DNA from: Actinopolymorpha rutila
GTDB lineage: Bacteria; Actinomycetota; Actinomycetes; Propionibacteriales; Actinopolymorphaceae
NCBI RefSeq assembly: GCF_013407855.1
Contig: NZ_JACBZH010000001.1
Coordinates: forward strand, 1,922,001-1,986,000
Direction: 5' to 3'
Length of the DNA stretch: 64,000 nucleotides
Positions within the stretch are counted from its first letter, which is position 1. Every line of letters starts with the position of its first letter. Positions 36,747-46,402 of this stretch are shown here, piece by piece. The notes under the pieces were generated by a model that was not told the DNA's origin, made no database searches, and saw only the letters and a list, made by a program, of their open reading frames with translations. Made by a program: the position numbers and the translations under genes.

Positions 36747-37379
36747 TCAGATCTTCCGGACCATGGTGTCGGCGTTCTCGTCGCCGCCCACGACCTCGAA
36801 CCCCTCGGCCGCGTAGAGCGCGGCCGCGTGGTTGGCGCGTTCGACGCTCAGGCTGAGCCGTGGCACCCCGGCCGCCCGCGCCTGGTCGACGACCGCCCGG
36901 ATCAGCGCCCGGCCCAGCCCGCGTCCGCGCCAGTCCGGCGCCACCGCGATGCTCACCTCGGGCACGTCCTCGGCGACGAAGCCGTACCCGGGTTTGTCGG
37001 CGGGAAAGTAGCGCCACCACGCCGCGCCGACCGGCCGGCCCGCCGGGTCGTCGCTCTCGGATTCTTTCCCGGATTCGGCCCTGGCGACTGCGACCACGCC
37101 CTGCTCACCAGGCGCCGGCCAGCCCTCGACGTACTTCCGCAGCGCCGGGTCCGCCCAGAACTGCTCGAGAGTGAACGCCGGCCGGTCCGGTGACCAGTTG
37201 AACGCTTCGAGGGTCATCTCGGCGATGAAAGCAGCGTCGTCGGCGGTGGCGGCACGCAGCGCGTAGGCGGGACGGCCGGCGCCGGTTTCGGGGGAGTTCG
37301 CGGGGTGCACCCGGGCAGTGTGCCCGGGTTCGACGCCCATCGCCAGCCGAATTTCCGTACGGTCGAACCGCCGGCTCAT
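36747..37379 (-). CDS. GNAT-family N-acetyltransferase
   Basis: 210 residues. One GNAT domain fills about 38-210: acetyl-CoA loop RGRGLG at 151-156 after VSIAVAPDW, then the C-terminal [24 protein letters not shown] 37379 overlaps the stop of the Clp-N/zinc-finger gene (ATGA), so the two are translationally coupled and probably work together. A start further upstream would lie inside that gene. The substrate could be a small molecule or a protein N-terminus or lysine; modification of something handled by its partner is only a suggestion. Confidence 0.88.
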   Translation of the reverse strand: MSRRFDRTEIRLAMGVEPGHTARVHPANSPETGAGRPAYALRAATADDAAFIAEMTLEAFNWSPDRPAFTLEQFWADPALRKYVEGWPAPGEQGVVAVARAESGKESESDDPAGRPVGAAWWRYFPADKPGYGFVAEDVPEVSIAVAPDWRGRGLGRALIRAVVDQARAAGVPRLSLSVERANHAAALYAAEGFEVVGGDENADTMVRKI

Positions 37380-38605
37380 CGGCCGCTGCCGCTCCGCTCG
37401 TCGGCGATCTGCCCGCACAACTCGACGCAGCCCGCGCAGATCGCGGTGTCCGGCCCGGCGACCAGCTGCTCTACCTCGGCGCCCGGCTTGCCGCAGAACC
37501 CGCAGGTGGCCACCTCCCGATCGCTGTCACTGGCGACCAGTGCGAGCCGGTCGGCCGTCTCGGGAGAGTCCGGCTCCTCGCCGGCCAGCAGCCGCGCCGC
37601 GTCGTCGACACACTCGCGGCAGACGAAGACGCCCGGTCCGGCGATCAGCCGGTCGGTCCGCAGCCCGTCGCGGCCACAGAACGAGCAGCGCAGCCCGGCC
37701 CGGCCCAGTCGCCGGCGTACGTCGTCGTAGCGGCCGAAGTCCGCCTCGGCCAGGATCTGCGCCGCGACGCCCTTGCCCTCCCGCAGCAGGGCCAGCAGCA
37801 GGTGCTCGCCGCGGGCGAGGTCGGCGCGGTCGTGTCTGGCCTCGCGCAGCGCCAGCTCCACGACCTTCGCTGCCCGCGGCGTCATCGGGACCAGCTCCGC
37901 GTCCGTGGATTCGGCGCCGCGGCCGATGATGCGTTCGACACCCGCCCGGGCGGTTTCGAGGTCGACGCCGGCGGCGTCGAGCAGCCGGCCGGCGTTGCCC
38001 TGGTTGGCCCGGATCAGGCCCAGCAGCAGGGATTCGGTGCCGATGTAGTTGTGCCCGAACCCGACCGCCTCATCCCGCGCGAGGTCGAGGACGTGCCGGG
38101 TGTCGGCGAACAACTGGTCGTACCCGGGTACGCCGGGCGGACCGGACTGTTCAGCGCCGCCCGACTGCTCGGGGCGATTCCGGCGTTCGGTACGGCGGGC
38201 CTGCCGTTGCTCGGCCCGCTCCCGGCGGGCCTCTGCCTGGGCCTTGCGCCGCTCGGCGCGCTCGGCACGCTGCCGGTCGCGTTCGGCCCCGTCCCGGTCG
38301 CGTTCGGCCCGGTCGCGGTCGCCCTCGGCGCGGGTCCGGTCGCGTTCGGCGCGGTCCCGGTCGCGGTCGGCACGCTCGGCGGACCTGCGCCCCGCCGCGG
38401 GATCGCCCGCGTCGACCACCTGGTGGACCCGTTGGTGGCTGAGGTCGAGTGCGTCGGCGATCTCCCGCATGGAGCCGCCGCCGGCGTGGAGTACCCGGAT
38501 CGCGTAGTGGTAGTCGGCCTGGGCGATCTCCGCGTCGTGCTGGAGGGAGACGAGCCGCTCCCGGGCGGTACGCGCCTTGGCGAGGAGTTCTTCGTCCAAT
38601 GTCAT
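37376..38605 (-). CDS. HTH / coiled-coil / Clp-N / double ClpX-type zinc-finger protein
   Basis: 409 residues with an unusual order of domains. About 36-66: a helix-turn-helix ([23 protein letters not shown]). About 72-142: an Arg/Asp/Glu coiled coil (repeats of DRDRAERDR). About 161-300: a Clp N-terminal substrate-adaptor domain as in ClpC/ClpA ([17 protein letters not shown]...[20 protein letters not shown]). Then two ClpX-type zinc fingers: Cys307/310/329/332 and Cys368/371/390/393. There is no AAA+ ATPase domain, so it cannot unfold proteins itself. It could recruit substrates to Clp proteases and bind DNA. Divergent from the second valS; a perfect palindrome lies about 40-58 bases upstream. 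Confidence 0.85.
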   Translation of the reverse strand: MTLDEELLAKARTARERLVSLQHDAEIAQADYHYAIRVLHAGGGSMREIADALDLSHQRVHQVVDAGDPAAGRRSAERADRDRDRAERDRTRAEGDRDRAERDRDGAERDRQRAERAERRKAQAEARRERAEQRQARRTERRNRPEQSGGAEQSGPPGVPGYDQLFADTRHVLDLARDEAVGFGHNYIGTESLLLGLIRANQGNAGRLLDAAGVDLETARAGVERIIGRGAESTDAELVPMTPRAAKVVELALREARHDRADLARGEHLLLALLREGKGVAAQILAEADFGRYDDVRRRLGRAGLRCSFCGRDGLRTDRLIAGPGVFVCRECVDDAARLLAGEEPDSPETADRLALVASDSDREVATCGFCGKPGAEVEQLVAGPDTAICAGCVELCGQIADERSGSGR

Positions 38606-38644
38606 TCGTCCACTGTGCTAGACAGCTGCTCCACCGTCAACCGT

Positions 38645-38663
38645 GATAGACACTCTGTCTATC
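38645..38663. promoter_or_regulatory. Perfect palindromic operator between the Clp-N gene and valS
   Basis: GATAGACA-CTC-TGTCTATC, an 8-bp perfect inverted repeat with a 3-base spacer. A partial half-site TAGACAG recurs at 38619-38625, closer to the Clp-N gene. The HTH protein encoded next door is the natural candidate to bind it (inferred). It is 77 bases before the valS start. Confidence 0.6.
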
Positions 38664-38727
38664 GGGCTGGACGCCATGCCGGCGCGACGCGCCGTTCCCG
38701 CGTGATCGGAGGCTGGGAGCCGGTCCC

Positions 38728-38733
38728 TAAACT
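38728..38733 (+). promoter_or_regulatory. -10 box of a leaderless promoter for the second valS
   Basis: TAAACT ends 7 bases before ATG 38741, placing the transcript start at the initiation codon and fixing the start of this gene. Confidence 0.55.
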
Positions 38734-38740
38734 TCACCGC

Positions 38741-41437
38741 ATGAGTGCGCCGCAGCGGCCCGAGTCCGCGCCCGAGCTTCCGCAGACGTTCGTTCCGGCC
38801 GAGGTGGAAGGCACGCTCTACGAGCGGTGGGTCGAGCGCGGCTACTTCACTCCGAGCGGCAAGCCCGACGCCACGCCGTACTCAATCGTCATCCCGCCGC
38901 CGAACGTCACCGGCTCCCTGCACGTGGGGCACGCGCTCGACCACACGATCCAGGACGTCCTGGTCCGCCGGCGCCGCATGCAGGGCTTCGACGCGCTGTG
39001 GCTGCCGGGCATGGACCACGCCGGCATCGCGACCCAGAACGTCGTCGAACGCGAGCTCGCCAAGGAAGGTCTGTCCCGCCACGACCTCGGCCGGGAGGCG
39101 TTCGTGGAGCGGGTGTGGCGCTGGAAGGCCGAGTCCGGGGGCAAGATCCTCGGCCAGATGCGCCGGCTCGGCGACTCCGTCGACTGGACCCGCGAGCGGT
39201 TCACCATGGACGAGGGGCTGTCGCGGGCCGTCGGCACGATGTTCAAGCAGCTGTACGAGGACGGGCTGATCTACCGCGCCGAGCGGATCATCAACTGGTG
39301 CCCGCGCTGTCTCACCGCGCTCTCCGACATCGAGGTGGAGCACTCTGACGACGACGGCGAGCTGGTCTCCATCCGCTACGGCGAAGGTGACAACGCTCTC
39401 GTGGTCGCCACCACCCGCGCGGAGACGATGCTCGGCGACACCGCCGTGGCGGTGCACCCCGACGACGAGCGCTACACCCACCTCGTCGGCACCGAGGTCG
39501 AGCTGCCGTTGACCGGCCGCCGGATCCCGGTGGTCGCCGACGAGCACGTCGACCCGGCGTTCGGCACCGGCGCGGTGAAGGTCACCCCCGCGCACGACCC
39601 CAACGACTTCGAGATCGGCCGCCGGCACGACCTGCCCAGCCTGGTGGTCATGGACGAGCACGGCGTGATCACCGCGCACGGGCCGTTCCAGGGGCTGGAC
39701 CGGTTCGAGGCGCGGCCCGCCGTGGTCGCGGCGCTGCGGGCCGACGGACGGATCGAACGCGAGGTCCGGCCGTACCGTCACGCCGTCGGCCACTGCCAGC
39801 GCTGCGACACGGTCGTCGAGCCGCGGGTTTCCCTGCAGTGGTTCGTGAAGGTGGAGCCGCTGGCCAGCGCCGCCAGCGAGGCCGTGCGGTCCGGGCGGAT
39901 CACGATCCACCCGCCCGAGCTCGCCAAGCGCTACTTCTCCTGGGTCGACAACATGCACGACTGGTGCATCTCACGGCAGCTGTGGTGGGGCCACCGCATC
40001 CCGGTCCACTACGGGCCGAACGGCGAGGTGGTGTGCGTCGGGCCGGACGAGCAGCCGCCGAGCGGCCCGGGCTGGACGCAGGACGAGGACGTTCTGGACA
40101 CGTGGTTCTCGTCCGGGCTGTGGCCGATCTCCACCCTCGGCTGGCCCGCGCAGACACCCGACCTCGCGCGCTACTACCCGACCAGCGTGCTCGTCACCGG
40201 CTACGACATCCTGTTCTTCTGGGTCGTGCGGATGGCGATGTTCGGGCTGTACGCCATGAAGGACCGCGGCCCCGCCGACAGCGTGCCGTTCCGCGAGATC
40301 GTCCTGCACGGCATGGTCCGCGACGCACACGGCAAGAAGATGTCGAAGTCGTTCGGCAACGTCGTCGACCCGCTGGACTGGATCGACCGATACGGCGCCG
40401 ACGCCACCCGCTTCACCCTCGCCCGCGGCGCCAACCCCGGCTCCGACGTGCCCATCACCGAGGAGTGGGCACAGGGCTCGCGCAACTTCGCCACCAAGCT
40501 GTGGAACGCCTCCCGCTTCGCGCTGATGAACGGCGCGTCCGCCGCGCTGCCGGTGCCGCCGGCGGAGCGGTTGTCCAGCGCCGACCGGTGGATCCTGTCC
40601 CGCCTGCACACTGTGATCGCCGAGGTCGACGCGTCCTACGACGGCTACGAGTTCGCCAAGGCGTGTGAGACGATCCAGGCGTTCGCGTGGGGTGAGTTCT
40701 GCGACTGGTACGTCGAGCTCGCCAAGACGTCGTTGACAGCGGGTGGCGACGCGGCGCAGGCCACCCGGGCGGTGCTCGGGCACGTCCTGGACCGGCTGCT
40801 GCGGTTGCTGCACCCGGTGATGCCGTTCGTCACCGAGGAGCTGTGGCTCGCGCTGACGCAAGGCGGCATTGACGGCGTGGACGGCATAGACGGCGTTGAC
40901 GTCGAGGCTGCGGCCGGGGCCGAGCGGTCGCTGGTCGTCGCCGCGTGGCCGGCCCCTGAGCAGGCGTACGCCGACCCGGCCGCGGAGGCCGAGATCGCTG
41001 CCCTGCAACGGCTGGTGACCGAGGTCCGGCGGTTCCGTTCCGACCAGGGCCTGCGTCCCGGGCAGCGGGTGCCGGCCCGGCTGGTCGGCATCGAGGCCGG
41101 CGTCCTCGCCGCGCACGAGCCCGCGATCCGCACCCTGCTGCGGCTGGAGGAGGCGGGCCCCGACTTCACCGCGTCGGCGTCCCTTCCGGTCGGCGACGTC
41201 CGCGTGGAGCTCGACACCGCCGGCACGATCGACGTGGCGGCCGAGCGGCGGCGGCTGGAGAAGGACCTCGGCAACGCCCGCAAGGACCGTGACCAGGCGC
41301 AGCGCAAGCTCGGCAACGCGGAGTTCCTCGCCAAGGCACCGCAACCGGTGGTTGACAAGGTGAACCGCCAGTACGCCACGGCCGAGGCCGACATCGCCCG
41401 GCTGGAGGCGCAGCTCGCCGCCCTGCCCGCCGGCTGA
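38741..41437 (+). CDS. valS: Valyl-tRNA synthetase, bacterial type (second of two)
   Basis: 898 residues. HVGH is at 61-64 in [22 protein letters not shown] and KMSKS at 533-537 in [17 protein letters not shown]; the [20 protein letters not shown] segment and the C-terminal coiled-coil arm ([21 protein letters not shown], about 825-890) are those of ordinary bacterial ValRS. Its place before folC and ndk matches Streptomyces, so it is probably the ancestral copy. A 13-residue repeat insert ([13 protein letters not shown]) before the anticodon-binding end is coded by 12-bp repeats at about 40864-40905. The ATG is leaderless. Confidence 0.95.
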   Translation: MSAPQRPESAPELPQTFVPAEVEGTLYERWVERGYFTPSGKPDATPYSIVIPPPNVTGSLHVGHALDHTIQDVLVRRRRMQGFDALWLPGMDHAGIATQNVVERELAKEGLSRHDLGREAFVERVWRWKAESGGKILGQMRRLGDSVDWTRERFTMDEGLSRAVGTMFKQLYEDGLIYRAERIINWCPRCLTALSDIEVEHSDDDGELVSIRYGEGDNALVVATTRAETMLGDTAVAVHPDDERYTHLVGTEVELPLTGRRIPVVADEHVDPAFGTGAVKVTPAHDPNDFEIGRRHDLPSLVVMDEHGVITAHGPFQGLDRFEARPAVVAALRADGRIEREVRPYRHAVGHCQRCDTVVEPRVSLQWFVKVEPLASAASEAVRSGRITIHPPELAKRYFSWVDNMHDWCISRQLWWGHRIPVHYGPNGEVVCVGPDEQPPSGPGWTQDEDVLDTWFSSGLWPISTLGWPAQTPDLARYYPTSVLVTGYDILFFWVVRMAMFGLYAMKDRGPADSVPFREIVLHGMVRDAHGKKMSKSFGNVVDPLDWIDRYGADATRFTLARGANPGSDVPITEEWAQGSRNFATKLWNASRFALMNGASAALPVPPAERLSSADRWILSRLHTVIAEVDASYDGYEFAKACETIQAFAWGEFCDWYVELAKTSLTAGGDAAQATRAVLGHVLDRLLRLLHPVMPFVTEELWLALTQGGIDGVDGIDGVDVEAAAGAERSLVVAAWPAPEQAYADPAAEAEIAALQRLVTEVRRFRSDQGLRPGQRVPARLVGIEAGVLAAHEPAIRTLLRLEEAGPDFTASASLPVGDVRVELDTAGTIDVAAERRRLEKDLGNARKDRDQAQRKLGNAEFLAKAPQPVVDKVNRQYATAEADIARLEAQLAALPAG

Positions 41438-41442
41438 CGCCG

Positions 41443-42585
41443 GTGCGCTCGATCGAGGAAACCCTGCGGTCGCTCACGGACGCCCTGCCGGCGATGGTGG
41501 ACGACCTGGCGAGGCTGGTGTGCCAGGAGTCGCCGTCGGCGGACCTGGCCGCGGTGGCCGCCAGCGCGGACGTGGTCGCCGAGCTCGGGGAACGCCTGAC
41601 CGGGCAGGCGCCGGAACGCATCGTCGCGGACGGGCGTACCCACCTGCGGTGGCGCTTCGGCGGCGGGCCGGGTGGGCCGCGGGTGTTGCTGCTCGGGCAC
41701 CACGACACGGTGTGGCCGGTGGGCTCACTGGCCGAACACCCCTGGCGGGTACGCGACGGGCTGGCGTACGGCCCCGGCTGTTTCGACATGAAGGCCGGGC
41801 TGGTGCAGCTGTTCCACGCGTTGTCGGTCCTGCCCAACCGTGACGGAGTGACCGTCCTGGTGACCGGTGACGAGGAGATCGGCGCACCGAGTTCGCGAAG
41901 CCTGATCCAGGAGGAGGCCCGCGTCAGTGCCGCGGCGTTCGTCCTCGAGGCCAGCGCTGGGGGAGGCGCGCTGAAGACCGCGCGCCGAGGCGTGTCCCAC
42001 TACGAGCTGCGGGTGCGCGGCCGGGCGGCGCACGCCGGGCTCGAACCCTGGAACGGCTCCAACGCCGGTGTCGCGCTGGCCCACCTGGTGGTGGCGCTCG
42101 CGGAGCTGGACGAGGGGCCGCACGGCCCGACCGTGACCCCGACCGTGCTGGCTGCCGGAACCACGAACAACACCGTGCCGGCCGCCGCGTCGGTCCACGT
42201 CGACGTACGGGTGGCCTCGGCGGCCGACCGGGACCGGATCGACGCCGCGATCCGTGGCCTCGACCCGTCGGTCGCCGGCACCGCCGTGGAGGTGCTGGCC
42301 GGCTGGGCGCATCCTCCGCTGGAACCGTCGGCCTCGGCGGAGCTGTTCGCACTTGCCCAGCTGGCGGCCGGAGAGCTCGGGCTCGAACCCCTGACCGGCG
42401 CGAGCGTCGGCGGCGCCTCCGACGGCAACATCGCCGCGGGTGTGGGCACCCCGACGCTGGACGGGCTGGGCGCGGTCGGCGCGAACGCCCACGCGCCAGG
42501 TGAGTACGTCGAGGTCGCGCAGCTGCCCCGCCGCGCGGCGCTGCTGGCCCGCCTGGTGGAGCTCGTCCGCCAGCAGCATCGGTGA
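41443..42585 (+). CDS. M20-family metallopeptidase, glutamate carboxypeptidase-like
   Basis: 380 residues, a two-zinc carboxypeptidase of the CPG2/ArgE/DapE group. Metal and catalytic residues are visible: His86-x-Asp88 (GHHDTVWPVG), Asp115 (GCFDMKAGL), the Glu144-Glu145 pair (TGDEEIG), and a dimerisation-domain His in GRAAHAGLEPWNGSNA. The C-terminal His is in ANAHAPGEYVEV. GTG 41443 is 6 bases after the valS stop. A folate or gamma-glutamyl substrate is tempting because folC follows further on, but there is no direct support. Confidence 0.9.
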   Translation: MRSIEETLRSLTDALPAMVDDLARLVCQESPSADLAAVAASADVVAELGERLTGQAPERIVADGRTHLRWRFGGGPGGPRVLLLGHHDTVWPVGSLAEHPWRVRDGLAYGPGCFDMKAGLVQLFHALSVLPNRDGVTVLVTGDEEIGAPSSRSLIQEEARVSAAAFVLEASAGGGALKTARRGVSHYELRVRGRAAHAGLEPWNGSNAGVALAHLVVALAELDEGPHGPTVTPTVLAAGTTNNTVPAAASVHVDVRVASAADRDRIDAAIRGLDPSVAGTAVEVLAGWAHPPLEPSASAELFALAQLAAGELGLEPLTGASVGGASDGNIAAGVGTPTLDGLGAVGANAHAPGEYVEVAQLPRRAALLARLVELVRQQHR

Positions 42586-42616
42586 CCCGGCACGATTTCG
42601 GCGTGGTTGATGGTTG

Positions 42617-43555
42617 TCAGTGGGATTCGACGATCCTTCCCGCCGCGCGGCGCACCGTGGTCGACAGCTCCGGTGGTGCGACGACCACGGCGTCGCCGGC
42701 CAGGGCCAGCACGGCTGCGCATGCCTCGTCGACGTTCTCGAGGTCCGCATGGACCAGGGACCAGCCGTCGATGTCAGCCTTCACGGGTGCTGTCGGCCGA
42801 AACCGCCGGACGGCGTGGTCTCGCACCCGCACCACGATCGGGTAGGACGGCAAGGTCGCCCGGAACCGTCGCTGCGTCTGAGCCCAGTGCTGCGTGAGGT
42901 CGAAGTCGCTTGGCCTGGTGAATGCTTCGTCGGTCAGGGTCGCCGAGGTGATTCTGCTCAGCCGGTAGGTGCGCACCGGATCGTTTCGAGGCCTGTTCGG
43001 CTTGGCTGCGACGAGGTACCACGTCCGGTTCTTGGCGACCAGCCCGAGTGACTCGACCCTGAACGGCTCCGTCCGATCCCGGTAGGTGATCGCGATCCGC
43101 CGCTCCTCCCAGATCGCCTGCCGGCACAGGTCCAGCCAGCGCGGCGCCTCCCGGCGGTCGTCCCAGCCGGCGTGGTCGACCAGGAGCCGTTGGCGAGCGA
43201 ACTCGGCCTCGCGTCGTGTCCCCTCGGGTAGTGCCGCGATGAGCTTGGCCGAGGCCTGGTCGCTGGAGGCGTCCAAGCCCAGGTCGGCGAGCACGTGCGC
43301 GGTCGAGCCGACGAACACCGACATCACCTCGGCCGGCGTGAGTCCGGTGAGCCGGGTGCGGTAGTCGGGGAGCAGTGCCCAGCCGCCTCCGCGACCGCGC
43401 ACCGAGTAGACGGGCACACCGGCAAGGCTCAGGGCATCAAGATCGCGCTGGACAGTTCGTGGCGAGACCTCCAGGTGCTGCGCGAGCTGACCCACGGTCG
43501 ACTGACCGTGGGTCTGCAGACGCAGGAGAAGCCGGAGCAGTCGTTCGGCACGCAT
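42617..43555 (-). CDS. YafY-type regulator with HTH and WYL domain
   Basis: 312 residues. The N-terminal winged helix (about 1-60) includes GQLAQHLEVSPRTVQRDLDAL, and a C-terminal WYL ligand-binding region (about 140-225) holds ITYRDRTEPFRVESLGLVAKNRTWYLVA. Such proteins are ligand-responsive transcription factors. A GATAGT -10 box ends 6 bases before ATG 43555. It is divergent from the ABC-2 exporter operon with only 62 bases between starts, so control of that exporter is likely. Confidence 0.88.
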   Translation of the reverse strand: MRAERLLRLLLRLQTHGQSTVGQLAQHLEVSPRTVQRDLDALSLAGVPVYSVRGRGGGWALLPDYRTRLTGLTPAEVMSVFVGSTAHVLADLGLDASSDQASAKLIAALPEGTRREAEFARQRLLVDHAGWDDRREAPRWLDLCRQAIWEERRIAITYRDRTEPFRVESLGLVAKNRTWYLVAAKPNRPRNDPVRTYRLSRITSATLTDEAFTRPSDFDLTQHWAQTQRRFRATLPSYPIVVRVRDHAVRRFRPTAPVKADIDGWSLVHADLENVDEACAAVLALAGDAVVVAPPELSTTVRRAAGRIVESH

Positions 43556-43561
43556 GGTTCG

Positions 43562-43567
43562 ACTATC
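43562..43567 (-). promoter_or_regulatory. -10 box for the WYL regulator gene
   Basis: GATAGT on the minus strand, 6 bases before ATG 43555. Back to back with the exporter promoter at 43605-43610. Confidence 0.45.
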
Positions 43568-43604
43568 CCAGGCAAATAGGCCATCCGGTGACGCCATTCC
43601 TCCC

Positions 43605-43610
43605 TACGGT
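43605..43610 (+). promoter_or_regulatory. -10 box of a leaderless promoter for the ABC-2 exporter
   Basis: TACGGT ends 7 bases before GTG 43618 and fixes that codon as the start of the ATPase gene. Confidence 0.5.
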
Positions 43611-43617
43611 CGTCCGC

Positions 43618-44628
43618 GTGAATTCTCGCTCGGTGAGAGGGCTTCTTGTGGATGCGGTTGTCGTGGAGAACCTGGGCATGACGTACCGGGCTCCGATTCG
43701 TGAGTCCGGCTGGAAGGCGACCGTTGGCTCGGTGTTCCGGCGTCGGCATCGGGAGGTGCCCGCGGTCCAGGACGTGTCGTTCACTCTCGGCCCCGGGGAG
43801 GTTGTCGGCTTCATCGGCCCCAACGGCGCCGGCAAGACGACGACGATGAAGATCCTGTCCGGTCTGCTGCACGCCACGTCCGGGCAGGTTCGGGTGCTGG
43901 GTCACTACCCGTGGCAGCGGCGCGCGGACTTCCTCCGCCGGATCGCGTTCATCCGTGGCAGCCAGCCGGTGGGCGGCTCACAGGAGCTGACGGTGCTGGA
44001 CACCCTGCGGTACCAGCGACTGCTCTACGAGGTTCCCGCGGCGGAGTACGCGCACAACCTCGAGGAACTCACCGACCTGCTCGAGCTCGAGGATCTGCTG
44101 CACCGTCAGCTTCGGGCGTTGAGCCTGGGTGAGCGGATGCGCGCCGGCCTGGCGTTGTCGCTGCTGTACCGGCCGGAGGTGATGTTCCTCGACGAGCCCA
44201 CGCTTGGCCTGGACGTCACGGGCGCGACCGCGATTCGTCGGTTCGTCGCCGAGTACGCCCGCCAGACTGGCGCGACCGTGCTGCTGACCAGTCACTACAT
44301 GGCCGATGTCGCCTCGCTCTGCCCGCGGCTGGTGCTGATCGACGAGGGGAAGCTGCGCTACGACGGGAAGCTCGACGAGCTGGCGGCCAGGCTCTCGCCG
44401 TACAAGCTCATCCGCCTGACCGCGCCGAACGTCGATCCGGAACGTCTGCGGGCGGCGGGTGAACTCGTCGAGTCGTCGAACGGGACCTGCGTCCTGCGGG
44501 TGCCGCGCGAGGAGGTCGCCCGGACCACCGCCCGGCTGCTCACCGAGCTGGACGTCGCCGATCTTGCCGTCGAAGAGGCGCCCCTCGAGGTCGTCATCGA
44601 CAGGGCGTACCGGGAAGGGGTTCGATGA
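43618..44628 (+). CDS. ABC-2 exporter ATP-binding protein
   Basis: 336-residue ATPase. Walker A is GPNGAGKTT at about 67-75, the signature is LSLGERMR, Walker B is VMFLDEPTLGLD, and the switch His is in LLTSHYMADV. An insert WKATVGSVFRRRHREVPA before the first strand is typical of ATPases paired with DUF990-type (PF06182) permeases, a group that includes a viologen exporter. The C-terminal 90 residues form an accessory domain. GTG 43618 follows a leaderless -10 box. It is the first gene of a three-gene coupled operon. The exported compound is unknown. Confidence 0.9.
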   Translation: MNSRSVRGLLVDAVVVENLGMTYRAPIRESGWKATVGSVFRRRHREVPAVQDVSFTLGPGEVVGFIGPNGAGKTTTMKILSGLLHATSGQVRVLGHYPWQRRADFLRRIAFIRGSQPVGGSQELTVLDTLRYQRLLYEVPAAEYAHNLEELTDLLELEDLLHRQLRALSLGERMRAGLALSLLYRPEVMFLDEPTLGLDVTGATAIRRFVAEYARQTGATVLLTSHYMADVASLCPRLVLIDEGKLRYDGKLDELAARLSPYKLIRLTAPNVDPERLRAAGELVESSNGTCVLRVPREEVARTTARLLTELDVADLAVEEAPLEVVIDRAYREGVR

Positions 44629-45449
44629 GCGCGCCCACCCTGCGCCCGCCTGCCGGAAGCGGGCCCGACCTGCGTCCCACACGGCTGCTGCGCCTGATCG
44701 CCTGGCGGGTCCGCGTGGAGGTGCTCGAATGGTCCGGCACCTGGTGGTTCCTCCTCACCCTCGTCGTCCAGGCGGTGCTCGGTCCGCTCATCGGGATGTT
44801 CGTCTGGTCGGCGGTGTATCCACACGATCCCTACGTCGCGACCTACTACGTGGCGCTGATCCTGGTCACCGTGATGACGGAGTCGTTCGAGCAGTTCACC
44901 TTCTCCGAGAAGCTCTACGACGGAACGATCAGCCACGACCTGTTGAGGCCGCAACCCGTGGTGGTCAACGTCATCGGCACGAACATCGCCATCCGTGCCT
45001 GGCTGACGGTGATGGGAGTTCCCCTTGTCCTGCTGACCGGGTTCGCCTTCGGCGTCGCCCTGACCTGGACCTCGATCCTCGAAGCCGTTCCGGTCTTCGT
45101 CCTCGGCGCCGCGCTCAGCTTCTCGTGGACCTTCCTGCTGTCCCTCACCGCCTTCTGGACCGAACGGGTCCATTCGATCGTGGGCTTCGGGTGGACCCTG
45201 AACTCTCTGCTCGGCGGCACCGTCGCACCACTGGCCTTCCTCCCCGAGCCCTGGCGCGGAATCGGTGAGGTCCTGCCGTTCTACGGCATGCTCGGCCTGC
45301 CTGCCGACGTCGCCTCGGGACGGGTGCACGGCCTGGCCCCACTGCTCACCGGACTCGGCTATCAGGCCGTGTGGATCGTGGTGATCATCACCGCCGTCGT
45401 TGTGCTGTGGCGTGCCGGAATCCGTCGATACACGGTGGTGGGCGCATGA
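44625..45449 (+). CDS. ABC-2 exporter permease (first)
   Basis: 274 residues with six membrane helices. It begins with a polar stretch and an amphipathic segment (LLRLIAWRVRVEVLEWSG), as in DUF990 permeases, and includes EQFTFSEKLYDGTISHDLLRPQPV, characteristic of the group. The ATG overlaps the ATPase stop (ATGA), and it is itself overlapped by the second permease. It should form the channel with that neighbour. Confidence 0.88.
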   Translation: MSAPTLRPPAGSGPDLRPTRLLRLIAWRVRVEVLEWSGTWWFLLTLVVQAVLGPLIGMFVWSAVYPHDPYVATYYVALILVTVMTESFEQFTFSEKLYDGTISHDLLRPQPVVVNVIGTNIAIRAWLTVMGVPLVLLTGFAFGVALTWTSILEAVPVFVLGAALSFSWTFLLSLTAFWTERVHSIVGFGWTLNSLLGGTVAPLAFLPEPWRGIGEVLPFYGMLGLPADVASGRVHGLAPLLTGLGYQAVWIVVIITAVVVLWRAGIRRYTVVGA

Positions 45450-46231
45450 AATTACTCAGCCTGTTCGGCGCCGGATTCGCCATGTCGATGCAGCGCACTG
45501 TCACCTTCCGCATCAACCTGCTGTTCGACATCGTCGTGTCGATCATCGGCCTCGGCTCCACGCTCGCCACGGTGTTCATCGTGTTCGCCCGAACCGACTC
45601 ACTGGCCGGCTGGTCGGAAGCGCAGGCGTACGTACTGATCGGCACCTACCAACTGCTCAGCAGCCTCAAGAGCGCCTTCATCGACCCCAATCTCTCCTGG
45701 TTCCCCGAGAACGGCATCCGCCAGGGCAAGCTCGACACCTACCTGCTTCAGCCGGCGCCGACCCTCTTCCTGGCCAGCCTCGCCAGGTCGACCCCTCTGG
45801 CGCTGCTCCAGTTCGTGCTCGGACTCGGCGTCCTAGCACTCGGACTCGACAGGCACGGTCAGCTACCTGGTCACGTCGCGATCGCGGCCTGGCTGATCAC
45901 CCTTGCGGCCGGACTGGCGGTGACCTGGGCGATGGGAGTCCTGCTGGCATGCCTGGCCTTCTGGGCGCCACGCCTGCAGCTCGACGTCTTCTACAGCTCA
46001 GCCTGGCAGCTCGCCCGCTTTCCCACCGACATCTACCGTCGCCCCCTACGGCTGGTCCTCACCTACCTGTTCCCGCTCACGTTGATCGCCACCATCCCGA
46101 CCACCACACTCCTGTCCGGGCCACGCCTACCAGTCCTCGCCGCAACCGTTGCCGGAGCCGCACTCGCGTGCGCACTCGCCGTCGGATGCTGGCGGCTCGG
46201 CCTGCGCCGCTACACAGGAGCTACATCGTGA
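45446..46231 (+). CDS. ABC-2 exporter permease (second)
   Basis: 261 residues, six membrane helices. It includes PNLSWFPENGIRQGKLDTYLLQPAP, the counterpart of the conserved loop in the first permease, and ends TLLSGPRLPVLAATVAGAALACALAVGCWRLGLRRYTGATS. The ATG overlaps the preceding stop (ATGA). With the ATPase and first permease it makes a complete heterodimeric exporter of the DUF990 type. Confidence 0.88.
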   Translation: MKLLSLFGAGFAMSMQRTVTFRINLLFDIVVSIIGLGSTLATVFIVFARTDSLAGWSEAQAYVLIGTYQLLSSLKSAFIDPNLSWFPENGIRQGKLDTYLLQPAPTLFLASLARSTPLALLQFVLGLGVLALGLDRHGQLPGHVAIAAWLITLAAGLAVTWAMGVLLACLAFWAPRLQLDVFYSSAWQLARFPTDIYRRPLRLVLTYLFPLTLIATIPTTTLLSGPRLPVLAATVAGAALACALAVGCWRLGLRRYTGATS

Positions 46232-46402
46232 CGGTCGAACGATCTCGATACCGCGGTCGTCGACCGGAAGCGCGTTCCCGGGTGAGCCGAGGAGCCCGTC
46301 GCTCGACGCCGCCCCGGATGTCGACCTGGGACCCCTTGCGGCGGCCCGGCGCCCGTGCGCGAAACAATGCCCGGGTGACTACACGAGCAGGAGTTGGTCG
46401 CC

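Noticed and set aside
37376-38605. Calling this gene clpX or clpC
   Set aside because: It has Clp-N and ClpX zinc fingers but no Walker A, Walker B or AAA+ region, so it is not an unfoldase.
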